From Planomicrobium sp. YIM 101495 (GTDB lineage: Bacteria > Bacillota > Bacilli > Bacillales_A > Planococcaceae): a stretch of DNA of 64,000 bases. The position numbers were made by a program, and so were the translations under genes. The notes below the pieces were generated by a model. It saw only the letters and a list, made by a program, of their open reading frames with translations, made no database searches and was not told where the DNA came from. The stretch spans positions 33,651 to 97,650 of the forward strand of contig NZ_WLZW01000005.1 in NCBI RefSeq assembly GCF_009707665.1, given 5' to 3'. Positions 8,681 through 16,777 of the stretch are shown in pieces. How positions within the stretch are numbered: position 1 is the first letter of the stretch; every line of letters starts with the position of its first letter.

Positions 8681-9112
8681 TTGGATTGGATGGAAGGATT
8701 GAAAGCGAAAGGAATCACCGTCCGGGAAATCCCGGACTGGGGCAATTATTTGAGGGATGAGTGGATTTCTCACTTTGCTTCTCACTTGAATGCACAGGAG
8801 AAGCGGGACATTTATTTGAAGGATGGGCGACGCTTTTGCGGCTACCTTTGGCATGTGTTCAGTTATGAGACGAAAGCTTGTCTCGAGGAACAACAGGCGG
8901 ACCGGGCTTTTGACGAAGAACAGAAGTGGAGCTGCTATGTATTTTTCCAAGATCAAGACGATGCATATCTCCTCGAAAATTCACAGTCGTTGAGGGCTGA
9001 GGATTTTCCGGACGGAGAAGACATTTACGTCGTCAATAAAAAATTCAGTTGGACCTACATGAAGACGCATGAAAATGGCCACTTAGGTCCGTACTTCAGC
9101 CGCAAGGAATAA
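8681..9112 (+). CDS. Hypothetical protein, resembles DUF4275 family
   Basis: A 143-residue soluble protein. The pattern of aromatic residues (DWGNYLRDEWISHFASHL, LWHVFSYE, KFSWTYMKTHENGHLGPYF) looks like the DUF4275 proteins of Bacillales, from memory. No catalytic motif is evident. Translation appears to start at a TTG at 8681, with AGGTG five bases upstream; an ATG three codons later is the alternative. It is the third gene of the tight operon. Function unknown. Confidence 0.7.
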   Translation: MDWMEGLKAKGITVREIPDWGNYLRDEWISHFASHLNAQEKRDIYLKDGRRFCGYLWHVFSYETKACLEEQQADRAFDEEQKWSCYVFFQDQDDAYLLENSQSLRAEDFPDGEDIYVVNKKFSWTYMKTHENGHLGPYFSRKE

Positions 9113-9124
9113 GGGGGAAATGGA

Positions 9125-10381
9125 TTGGATACACGGATAAAGGAATTGGTGGAATTCGTCAAAGAAAAGTATGGGTTGACTCGTTACAAACTGGCGCGCT
9201 ATGAACTGCACCGCTCCGTCAATTTTCTGTATGAAACGGAGTACGGGCTGGACATGGAATGGTTTCCGGAAGGTGCCGAAGAACTTGAAGACGGCAGCAA
9301 TCCGGACGGGACGATTGTCATCGACCTGGACATCGGAAGACGCCAAGTGCGCCATTTCATCTGTGTCGGTGAAGATGCTGCAGGCGGCCCGCGCTTAACA
9401 GATACAGATCCGGACGGGATTGCGCGCTGGCTGGAAGAGGAAACAGGTCTCATCCGCGGGCAGCAATTCGAGTTGGAATCGTTCGAAGAAGGAAAGGCGC
9501 GATTCCGCGGCATCGTGCACGGCGTGCCAGTGTCACCGGCTGCAGTGATGACAGTGGAATGGAATGATGCTGCAGTCCTTAAGCTATTCACGAAAGATGG
9601 GTATTTCCCATCGCCGAATGAAGTGGAGAAGGAAGAATTCCAACTTGACCGGGAACGATTAGCGGATGTGGCGATGCAGCAAGTGAAGATGATCGACATG
9701 CCTGACGATGAACAGAAGAAGACGCGGCCGTTGTACGGCATCGAAGAAGTGTACGTGATGAATGATTTGTCGGCCACGCTGCCAGTCAATTGGCGTGAAG
9801 GCCCGCCTTTAGTCGAGTTGGATGAACTTTTGACGTGGCAAGAACCGCTGAACCGAAAATACGAAAATGAGAAACTGCAGTGGGATGAGCAGCTTACACC
9901 GGACCAGGCTTTTGCGGGCGAAGCTTCTCCGGATGCGGCCCGACTCACGGAAGCGGAAATCGAAAAATGCAAGAACGTCGTCATCGATTTCTTGCGGAGC
10001 ATCTATCCGCAAGATTCGGGGAACTGGCGCCTGATGCAGCTGTGGCGGAAGCGCGGGAAGGTTCGGGCAATTTTGTCCGAACCTTCCGAGGAAGATCGTT
10101 ATTTTGAAAAGAGACTGGCAATCATGTTGGACGGGGCTGATTTCCGTGTGCTTACGCACGGAGACAACTATCCATTTGTCGAAGAACGCGAACAGTACAA
10201 CCGTCCAGGTCTTACTGTATCGAAGCAGCAGGCTTTTGAAAAGCTCCGTCCGCACTTGACCGTAAAACCTTATTACCGGTATGACGATGGGCAGAAGAAA
10301 TTCCGGCTGTGCGGCATGCTCGACTGTGACTACTTTGTCGATGCAGTGACAGGAGAACTGTTTCATGCGAATGAATTATAA
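9125..10381 (+). CDS. Hypothetical protein with PepSY/YcdB-like C-terminal segments
   Basis: A 418-residue, acidic, soluble protein without signal peptide. The C-terminal half has the pattern of 'ly.vDA.TGe' repeats seen in YcdB/YcdC and PepSY-type proteins (here CDYFVDAVTGELFHANEL at the end); the N-terminal half (residues 1-150) contains a similar unit ending at GIVHGVPVSPAA. It starts at TTG 9125, with a GGGGG ribosome site seven bases upstream; the ATG at 9120 reads into a stop at once. It is the last gene of the operon and is followed by a strong terminator. Family assignment is weak and function unknown. Confidence 0.7.
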   Translation: MDTRIKELVEFVKEKYGLTRYKLARYELHRSVNFLYETEYGLDMEWFPEGAEELEDGSNPDGTIVIDLDIGRRQVRHFICVGEDAAGGPRLTDTDPDGIARWLEEETGLIRGQQFELESFEEGKARFRGIVHGVPVSPAAVMTVEWNDAAVLKLFTKDGYFPSPNEVEKEEFQLDRERLADVAMQQVKMIDMPDDEQKKTRPLYGIEEVYVMNDLSATLPVNWREGPPLVELDELLTWQEPLNRKYENEKLQWDEQLTPDQAFAGEASPDAARLTEAEIEKCKNVVIDFLRSIYPQDSGNWRLMQLWRKRGKVRAILSEPSEEDRYFEKRLAIMLDGADFRVLTHGDNYPFVEEREQYNRPGLTVSKQQAFEKLRPHLTVKPYYRYDDGQKKFRLCGMLDCDYFVDAVTGELFHANEL

Positions 10382-10392
10382 TTGAACCTGTA

Positions 10393-10437
10393 AAAGACGG
10401 AGAAAGAAGCAAACGTGCTTCTCCTCCGTCTTTTTTT
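10393..10437. terminator. Bidirectional terminator between the unknown operon and the CPBP gene
   Basis: AAAGACGGAG and CTCCGTCTTT form the outer stem and GAAGC/GCTTC an inner one, followed by a T run on the plus strand. The stop codon of the minus-strand gene abuts it. Confidence 0.85.
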
Positions 10438-11188
10438 AATAAACCCCGAACAGAAGAAACGCGATCGGAAACGCGCTAAAGGCGATATTGACGAGAAAAT
10501 GGCAGACGATCAGCGGGAATAGGCGTTGTTGTTTGTAGAAGATGATGGCGCTCCCGAGACCCCAGACGAAAAAGGCTGTGGCATAGACGATTGCGCCTTC
10601 GAAGCTCGGTGCAAGCATGACGTGCTGCAAGGAAAATCCGATGGAAGGAACGAGGAGCCCGATCCACACCTTCCCGGTTCGTTGGATGAATTTCGGCTGA
10701 GCATAGCCTCGGTACATGATCTCTTCGATCGGTGCATTGAAAAAAGGGAAGATGAGCGACACGATTGCCGCAAACCAAAGCAGCCAGCGCGGACGCGCAT
10801 AGCTCGTGTTCGCAATGTCTCCCGCAAAGACAAGTTCGAATTGATTGATGAAATCGTTGCCGAACAAGAAGAACATCGTTCCCATCACAGCACCGACGAA
10901 TGGCAAATAGAGAACGAACAGCCAAAAAAATCCGTACGCAATGTCCTTACCGAGTACTTCCTTTCGAAAGCCGATCAACTGCTTTAACGAACGGCCTTCC
11001 TTTTTCAGCAAACGGTACATCAAATAGAAACAAAAAATGTTGACGATGGTGAAGAACACGGTCGACAGTTCCGGCAGAAACGGAAAATTGAAGGCAAGCC
11101 CGCTCCAGGCGAATAGGAGGAACATGATGCTAGCAGCAATGAACAGCAGAGGAATCCGGACGAATGAGACAAATAGAGCGGATTTCAT
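10436..11188 (-). CDS. CPBP family intramembrane glutamic endopeptidase
   Basis: A 250-residue protein with about seven membrane helices. The Abi/CPBP (Rce1-like) motifs are complete: E155-E156-x3-R160 in APIEEIMYRGY, F185-x3-H189 in FSLQHV, and H230-x3-N234 in CHFLVN. Family members cleave within the membrane; in Gram-positive bacteria some are tied to bacteriocin immunity or protein maturation. There is no bacteriocin-like gene beside it. The gene runs alone, divergent from the small FbpA-like gene. Confidence 0.9.
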   Translation of the reverse strand: MKSALFVSFVRIPLLFIAASIMFLLFAWSGLAFNFPFLPELSTVFFTIVNIFCFYLMYRLLKKEGRSLKQLIGFRKEVLGKDIAYGFFWLFVLYLPFVGAVMGTMFFLFGNDFINQFELVFAGDIANTSYARPRWLLWFAAIVSLIFPFFNAPIEEIMYRGYAQPKFIQRTGKVWIGLLVPSIGFSLQHVMLAPSFEGAIVYATAFFVWGLGSAIIFYKQQRLFPLIVCHFLVNIAFSAFPIAFLLFGVY

Positions 11189-11343
11189 TGGCTCATCTCC
11201 TTATGATAAAAGTTAGTTTGAGTATATCATTTAATTGAATATTTCGTTAATTATCATCCCTAAATTTCTTCTCTTAACAGGTTTAGGGAAAGCTGGTTGA
11301 AGGGTAAAAGAACAGTGAACGAATCAACAAGGAGAGAGACATC

Positions 11344-11505
11344 ATGATCGAACAAATACCCGAATCGAAATTCGACGACAAACGCACACAAGTTATCGAT
11401 GACTTGGTTTCGCGAAACGTATTCAAAGTGGACGGCAGACAGCTGTACGAATTGTCGCTGTATGAATTATTGAAGGAACATACGGACGAAAGCCTGGAGT
11501 CTTGA
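11344..11505 (+). CDS. Small acidic protein resembling the Fur-regulated FbpA family
   Basis: A 53-residue protein. The core QVIDDLVSRNVFKVDGRQLY followed by ELSLYELLKEH matches the pattern of the FbpA (Fur-regulated basic protein A) family of small Bacillales proteins, which in B. subtilis help the FsrA RNA in iron sparing; unlike its name-giver this one is acidic overall. AAGGAG at 11329-11334 precedes the ATG by nine bases. The terminator hairpin begins inside the last codons and overlaps the stop. The 150-bp upstream gap is AT-rich but has no clear Fur box. Confidence 0.72.
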   Translation: MIEQIPESKFDDKRTQVIDDLVSRNVFKVDGRQLYELSLYELLKEHTDESLES

Positions 11506-11519
11506 TTCCAGGCTTTTTT
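11491..11519 (+). terminator. Terminator overlapping the end of the FbpA-like gene
   Basis: AGCCTGGA at 11491-11498 pairs with TCCAGGCT at 11507-11514, followed by a T run; the TGA stop is in the loop. Confidence 0.85.
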
Positions 11520-11543
11520 TAGAACCAAAAAGGGGAGTCGCAT

Positions 11544-12995
11544 ATGCATCAGGAAAAATTGGAGCAGTACCGAAAAGAACGGCTGGATGAGATGACGATC
11601 GATGACCTCCAGCGGGACATGGAAAAAGGTGATATCACTTCCGAGGAATTGGTGCTCATGTACCGTGAGAATATATCGTTGCGCGACAAGAATACGAATG
11701 CCGTGCTGGAGATCAATTCGGATGCGCTCCTGATTGCGCAGGCGATGGATTTTGAGCGGAGACAAGGGCAGGTGCGATCACCGCTGCATGGCATCCCGAT
11801 CCTTTTGAAGGATAATATGGATACGAACGACCGGATGCATACAAGTGCAGGGTCATTAGCGCTGAAAGACCATTACGCTGCAGATGACGCGTTCATCGTC
11901 AAGCAACTGCGGGAAGCCGGTGCAATCATCCTCGGCAAAACGAATATGACTGAGTGGGCGAATTTCATGTCGGACAAAATGACGAACGGCTACAGCTCGC
12001 GCGGTGGGCAAGTGAAGAATCCTTACGGCCCGTTCGATGTCGGGGGCTCGAGTTCAGGAGGCGCGGCGGCGGTCGCATCAAACTTGGCTGCAGCAGCGAT
12101 CGGCACGGAAACTTCGGGCTCCATCATCGATCCCGCAGCGCAGAACAGCCTCGTCGGGATCAAGCCGACTGTCGGGCTCGTCAGCCGGAGCGGCATGATT
12201 CCGCTGTCCCATACACAGGACGTGGCAGGACCAATGACGCGAACGGTCAAAGATGCAGTTGATGTGCTCGCGGTGCTGATCGGGAAAGATCCGGATGACG
12301 CAGTCACCGTTCTTGCAGAGCCGTATGAAACGTATGATTGGGATAAACATTTGAAGAAGGATGGACTGAAAGGCGTGAAGCTCGGCGTGCCGCGCGAGCT
12401 GATCACCGAGGCGATCCGTGACGAGCAGCTGGAGTTGTTCGAGCAGGCGCTTGCAAAGTTGAAGGAGCTGGGTGCGGAAGTGATCGATGCGGTCTCGCTT
12501 GGCGCGGACCAGGACGACCTCGGATTTGCGGTGCTACTCCATGAATTCAAAGCCGATCTCAACGCCTATCTTGGGAAAACAGCAATATCCAATCCGATCC
12601 GTTCAATGGACGATGTAATCGCTTTTAATAACGAACATCCGGAAGAGATGCTGAAGTTCGGGCAGAATTTGCTTGAGCAGGCGAACCGGTTGAGTGGCAA
12701 TTTGACGGAGCGGGAATACGTCGAGGCACTTGAGCGCAATCGCTTCTTGGCCGCTGAGCAAGGAATCCAGGCCACGCTGCGGGAAATCGGAGCGGATGCC
12801 TTCATCTTGCCACAAGACTTCGGCGTCAATATCGGAGCGGCTGCGGGCTTTCCATCGATCACGGTTCCGTTTTCATATACCGACAGCGGCCAGCCGTTCG
12901 GAATCACGTTTACCGGACGGGCCTTTGCGGAAGGCAAGCTGATCGAATATGCATATGCCTTTGAACAGGCGACGCAGGGAAGACGGGAGCCGTAA
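11544..12995 (+). CDS. Amidase-signature family hydrolase
   Basis: A 483-residue amidase of the Ser-cisSer-Lys type. The catalytic Lys is K89 in PILLKDN, the cis-Ser is in GGSSSGG (residues 168-173), and the nucleophile is probably S193 in GTETSGSI. It hydrolyses an amide to carboxylate and ammonia. It is unlikely to be the GatA subunit of the tRNA amidotransferase because no gatC or gatB is adjacent and it carries an extra N-terminal helix region (residues 1-70). It is a single gene with its own ribosome site (AGGGGAG before 11544) and terminator. Substrate unknown. Confidence 0.9.
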   Translation: MHQEKLEQYRKERLDEMTIDDLQRDMEKGDITSEELVLMYRENISLRDKNTNAVLEINSDALLIAQAMDFERRQGQVRSPLHGIPILLKDNMDTNDRMHTSAGSLALKDHYAADDAFIVKQLREAGAIILGKTNMTEWANFMSDKMTNGYSSRGGQVKNPYGPFDVGGSSSGGAAAVASNLAAAAIGTETSGSIIDPAAQNSLVGIKPTVGLVSRSGMIPLSHTQDVAGPMTRTVKDAVDVLAVLIGKDPDDAVTVLAEPYETYDWDKHLKKDGLKGVKLGVPRELITEAIRDEQLELFEQALAKLKELGAEVIDAVSLGADQDDLGFAVLLHEFKADLNAYLGKTAISNPIRSMDDVIAFNNEHPEEMLKFGQNLLEQANRLSGNLTEREYVEALERNRFLAAEQGIQATLREIGADAFILPQDFGVNIGAAAGFPSITVPFSYTDSGQPFGITFTGRAFAEGKLIEYAYAFEQATQGRREP

Positions 12996-12997
12996 AA

Positions 12998-13037
12998 AAA
13001 GAACGCGAGACCTGTTGAAAGGTCTGGCGTTCTTTTA
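12998..13037. terminator. Bidirectional terminator between the amidase and tetR genes
   Basis: AAAGAACGCGAGACCT pairs, with one mismatch, with AGGTCTGGCGTTCTTT. Confidence 0.85.
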
Positions 13038-13892
13038 TCTGTTTTTGGAAGCGTTGATCGTGCGCCACATCTGTTCGAGTAAAAACGACAGGCGGGTCAC
13101 TTCAGGGTGCTTCGACAGTGAGGTCAAGGCGCTTTGCATCAACGTAAAGCGCGGAGCTTCCGAATCAAGTTCTTCGGCGAGGAAGACGAGAAGCTCGCGT
13201 ACATCGTCTTGCGCGGATGCTGCAGCTTGCCGCAGTTTGGCGCTGATCTCGTCAGGAGGCAGCAGTTCTTCCTTCGCCAAGCCAGGCAGTGTTCCGCTCT
13301 TCAGGAACGCAATCTGGTGTGCTGCCTGGGATTCGATCGAGTCCGCCAGCCGCGTGATGAGGTAGCTTGCCAGTTCCTTCGTCGGCAGCTCTTCGGTCGT
13401 ATTCAGCTTCCATACTTGGCTCAAGTGCTGGATGGAGCCATTCAAGATGACCGCATTATCGAGTGCATACGGCTCAATTTCATGGCCGTACAAGTCGACG
13501 ATGCGCTTCGCGAGCCAGTTCACTTCCTCCATGAAGTTGCTTTGCGCGAAACGTTTCAATTCCGGCTCCTGCGTATGGAAGATGCTTTCGTACAGAAGAA
13601 TCAAATTGCGCATCCGGTTCATTTCGATCCGGATGGCCAATTGCTCTGCCAGTACGGATGGGTCATCTGCCGCACGGCTTTGTGCGATGGCACGCCGTTT
13701 TTGTTGGATCTCGCTGATGATCGATTTGATGATCTCGATGAGACAATCCGATTTTGAGGAAAAATAATGATAAAACGTCCCTTTGGACACTTTTGCATTG
13801 TCCAGAATGTCTTGTAGGGACGTGCTCATATATCCTTTTGTTGTGAACAGCGTATGGGCCGAAGTCAATATCTGTTGTTTTTTAACGTTCAA
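13035..13892 (-). CDS. TetR/AcrR family transcriptional regulator
   Basis: A 285-residue repressor, long for the family. The helix-turn-helix is in residues 6-50 (ILTSAHTLFTTKGYMSTSLQ, then DILDNAKVSKGTFYHYFSSK), and the rest is an all-helical ligand-binding domain. Translation starts at TTG 13892, with AAGGTGA upstream; the ATG five bases earlier runs straight into a stop. It is divergent from the MFS pump at 14047 with a 154-bp shared control region, so it very likely represses that pump and itself until a drug binds. The ligand is unknown. Confidence 0.92.
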   Translation of the reverse strand: MNVKKQQILTSAHTLFTTKGYMSTSLQDILDNAKVSKGTFYHYFSSKSDCLIEIIKSIISEIQQKRRAIAQSRAADDPSVLAEQLAIRIEMNRMRNLILLYESIFHTQEPELKRFAQSNFMEEVNWLAKRIVDLYGHEIEPYALDNAVILNGSIQHLSQVWKLNTTEELPTKELASYLITRLADSIESQAAHQIAFLKSGTLPGLAKEELLPPDEISAKLRQAAASAQDDVRELLVFLAEELDSEAPRFTLMQSALTSLSKHPEVTRLSFLLEQMWRTINASKNR

Positions 13893-13956
13893 TTCATCAC
13901 CTTCATACTATTGGTCTACTAAGAGAATACAATGAAAGTGCTGTCAAATCAACTTT

Positions 13957-13973
13957 TTGACGCATTCGGTCAA
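13957..13973. promoter_or_regulatory. Candidate TetR operator
   Basis: TTGAC and GTCAA form an inverted repeat around seven bases in the tetR/MFS control region, just upstream of the MFS promoter. That it is the operator is inference from position and symmetry. Confidence 0.45.
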
Positions 13974-13979
13974 TTTTTC

Positions 13980-14008
13980 TTGATTATACAAGACAAGCGG
14001 TATAGAAT
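13980..14008 (+). promoter_or_regulatory. Sigma-A promoter of the MFS pump gene
   Basis: TTGATT at 13980-13985, a 17-bp spacer, TAGAAT at 14003-14008; the start codon follows at 14047. Confidence 0.65.
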
Positions 14009-14046
14009 GTGGAAATGGATTAATTTTCGAGTGTGGAGGAAAAGGA

Positions 14047-15525
14047 ATGACTGAGAAAAAAACGCCTTATGGCATTATTGCAATTTTGTTTACCGGAGCT
14101 TTCGTAGCGATCTTCAACCAGACGCTGCTGAATATCGCGCTTCCTGAAATCATGGCTGATTTTCAAATCGACGCAGCCACAGCACAGTGGCTCATTACAG
14201 GATATATGCTGGTCAACGGCATCTTGATTCCAGCGAGTGCTTACTTTATCCAGCGCTTCTCGAACCGTACGATCTTCATCGTGGCAATGTCGCTGTTCGC
14301 GCTTGGAACTTTGCTTGCCGGAATCGCCCCGGCCTTCAGCGTACTACTGGCGGGACGCATGGTGCAGGCTTCAGGGTCTGCCTTGATGATGCCGCTCTTG
14401 ATGAACGTCATGCTCACAGCATTCCCCGTTGAAAAACGTGGACGTGCGATGGGCTACTTCGGACTTGTCATGGTCGTTGCTCCGGCGATCGGACCGACAT
14501 TGTCCGGGTTCATCGTCGAGAACTACTCTTGGCGCGTGTTGTTCTTCATCGTTTTGCCGATCGCGCTTATTCCATTAGCGCTCGGGATTTTCAAATTGAA
14601 GAACTTGACGTTCCAAAACCGCAACATCTCGCTCGACTTCATGTCACTTGTCTTATCGACTATCGGATTCGGTGGAGTGCTTTACGGATTCTCGTCCGGC
14701 GGCTCACTTGGCTGGGACAATCCGGTCGTGCTCGTGACGATCGCAGTCGGAATCATCGCATTGGTGATCTTCGTCTTCCGTCAGTTGAAATTGAAAGAAC
14801 CATTGTTGGAGCTGCGTGTCTATAAATATCCGATGTTCGCGTTGTCTTCCATCATTTCGGTCGTCTTGTCAATCTCGATGTTCTCCGCGATGATCCTCAT
14901 GCCGATCTACATTCAGACGATCAAAGGCATTTCGCCGATCGAGTCCGGACTCATGATGCTTCCGGGAGCTCTCCTGATGGGGATCATGTCGCCGGTCACA
15001 GGGAATCTATTCGACCGCTTCGGTGCGAAAGTACTGGCGATTCCGGGACTGTTGCTTGTCGTCATCACGACGTACATGTTCAGCTCGTTGACCGTGGATA
15101 CGAATTACTTCGTCGTCATGGCGATCTATACGGCCCGGATGCTCGGGATATCACTCGTCATGATGCCGGTCATGACGAACGGTTTGAACCAATTGCCGAT
15201 GCGGGCTTATCCGCATGGTACGGCCATCAATAATACACTGCAGCAAGTGTCTGCAGCGATCGGCTCGGCGTTTCTCGTTTCGTTGATGAATATGCGCACC
15301 GGCATGGAAGTCGGCCGTTTGACGGCGGATGGCACGCCCGCGGAAGAAATCATGAATACAGCGATGCTCGAAGGAATTACATTCTCTTTCCAAGTGTCGA
15401 CTGTGATTTCAATCGTCGCGCTCGCTCTGGTATTCTTCATCAAGAAGCCGGGACGACCTGCGGATGAAGAGGAAAAAGAATTGGTTTACTCCAGAAAGCC
15501 GGTCTCTGATTCGATTGAAAGCTGA
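14047..15525 (+). CDS. MFS multidrug efflux transporter, DHA2 (EmrB/QacA) family
   Basis: A 492-residue membrane protein with about 14 hydrophobic segments, the hallmark of the DHA2 drug:proton antiporters. The family motif around residues 20-50 (NQTLLNIALPEIMADFQID, then AATAQWLITGYML) and motif C-like GPTLSGFIVENYSWR are plain. It should export cationic or lipophilic drugs with proton exchange. GTGGAGGA lies before the ATG at 14047. It is under a divergent TetR regulator. The individual drug spectrum cannot be inferred. Confidence 0.93.
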   Translation: MTEKKTPYGIIAILFTGAFVAIFNQTLLNIALPEIMADFQIDAATAQWLITGYMLVNGILIPASAYFIQRFSNRTIFIVAMSLFALGTLLAGIAPAFSVLLAGRMVQASGSALMMPLLMNVMLTAFPVEKRGRAMGYFGLVMVVAPAIGPTLSGFIVENYSWRVLFFIVLPIALIPLALGIFKLKNLTFQNRNISLDFMSLVLSTIGFGGVLYGFSSGGSLGWDNPVVLVTIAVGIIALVIFVFRQLKLKEPLLELRVYKYPMFALSSIISVVLSISMFSAMILMPIYIQTIKGISPIESGLMMLPGALLMGIMSPVTGNLFDRFGAKVLAIPGLLLVVITTYMFSSLTVDTNYFVVMAIYTARMLGISLVMMPVMTNGLNQLPMRAYPHGTAINNTLQQVSAAIGSAFLVSLMNMRTGMEVGRLTADGTPAEEIMNTAMLEGITFSFQVSTVISIVALALVFFIKKPGRPADEEEKELVYSRKPVSDSIES

Positions 15526-15548
15526 TCCTTCGGGGTCGGCTTTTTCTT
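15518..15548 (+). terminator. Terminator after the MFS pump gene
   Basis: AAAGCTGATCC pairs imperfectly with GGGTCGGCTTT over a TTCG loop and is followed by Ts; the stem starts inside the last codons. Confidence 0.75.
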
Positions 15549-15616
15549 TGTAGAAAAAGGCGTAAAAACGGCAAATATGGTACACTGAAAGCATTCAAAA
15601 GAAGGTGGAATTGAAC

Positions 15617-16777
15617 ATGGAATTTATAAATGGAATGAACGATAAATGGCAGGAAAAATGGCAGAAGGCTGGATTCGAATCCGCAATGCCGATACAGGAG
15701 AAAATGATTCCGGAGATGCTTGCCGGAAAAGACATCGTCGCAGAGTCCCCGACTGGATCAGGGAAGACGCTTGCGTATGTTTTGCCGATCCTTGAAGCAA
15801 TCGATCCGCAGCGCAAACAGACGCAAGCGATGATCGTTGCGCCTTCACAGGAACTGGCGATGCAGATCGTCAATGTCATACGTGAGTGGATCGAAGGAAC
15901 AGATTTGACAGTGACACAACTGATCGGCGGTGCGAACATGCAGCGTCAATTGGAGAAGCTTAAGAAGAAGCCGGCCATCGTCGTCGGAACTCCGGGACGC
16001 TTGAACGAGCTAGTGAAATCGAAGAAGCTGAAGATGCATGAGATCCGGACGCTCGTCTTGGATGAAGGGGACCAGCTGATGGCCCGCGAACACCGCGGCA
16101 TCATGAAGGACTTGATTTCAGCGACGCAGCAGGACCGCCAGATCGTCCTCGTTTCTGCGACGATCACAGAAGAAGTGGAACTTGTAGCGGAACGTATGAT
16201 GAAAGATCCGGTCCGCATCCGTGTAACGGCTGAGGACATGCCGGCACAAGGGAAGATCACCCACTCGTTCATCAAAGTCGATGAGCGCGATAAGACCGAC
16301 CTGTTGCGCAGCTTGTCCCACATGAAGGACATGAAAGGCTTGGTCTTCGTCAACAACTTGGACCAGCTTTTGATGAAAGAAGACAAGCTGAAATTCCGTG
16401 ACGCGAAAATCGTCGTCCTCCACTCGGAGATGAAAAAAGATGAACGGAAACGCGCACTCGACGCATTCCGTAAAGGGGACGTCTCCCTTTTGATGGCGAC
16501 GGAAGTTGCGGCACGCGGCCTTGATATCGAAATGGTGACACACGTCATCCACGTCGATGTCCCGCAGACGCCCGAACAATATGTCCACCGTTCAGGAAGA
16601 ACAGGACGTGCAGGAGCAGACGGCGAAGTGCTGACGCTTCTTGCATATAAAGACGAAAAACATTACAAGAAAATGATCAAACAAGTTGCCAGCAAGCCGG
16701 TGCAGAAAGTATTGCGCGGCGGAGAACTGATCGAAGGAAACAGCAAGACGTCACTTGTAAAAGGAGTGCGAAAATGA
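15617..16777 (+). CDS. DEAD-box-type RNA helicase with DEGD in motif II (YfmL/CshC-like)
   Basis: A 386-residue ATP-dependent RNA helicase containing only the two RecA-like domains and a short basic tail. It has motif Q region near SAMPIQ (22-27), motif I SPTGSGKT (44-51), motif Ib TPGR, motif III SAT at 180-182 and motif VI HRSGRTGRAG. Motif II reads D149-E-G-D152 instead of DEAD. The size and lack of a C-terminal RNA-binding domain resemble B. subtilis YfmL, linked to ribosome assembly in the cold (from memory). GGTGG at 15604-15608 fixes the ATG at 15617 rather than the GTG at 15605. It overlaps the aminopeptidase gene by four bases, so the two are translationally coupled. Confidence 0.9.
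   Translation: MEFINGMNDKWQEKWQKAGFESAMPIQEKMIPEMLAGKDIVAESPTGSGKTLAYVLPILEAIDPQRKQTQAMIVAPSQELAMQIVNVIREWIEGTDLTVTQLIGGANMQRQLEKLKKKPAIVVGTPGRLNELVKSKKLKMHEIRTLVLDEGDQLMAREHRGIMKDLISATQQDRQIVLVSATITEEVELVAERMMKDPVRIRVTAEDMPAQGKITHSFIKVDERDKTDLLRSLSHMKDMKGLVFVNNLDQLLMKEDKLKFRDAKIVVLHSEMKKDERKRALDAFRKGDVSLLMATEVAARGLDIEMVTHVIHVDVPQTPEQYVHRSGRTGRAGADGEVLTLLAYKDEKHYKKMIKQVASKPVQKVLRGGELIEGNSKTSLVKGVRK

Noticed and set aside
13893..14046. A strong minus-strand promoter for tetR
   Set aside because: TTGACA is present on the minus strand at 13947-13942, but the hexamer at the right distance (TCTTAG) is poor, so it was not listed as a feature.
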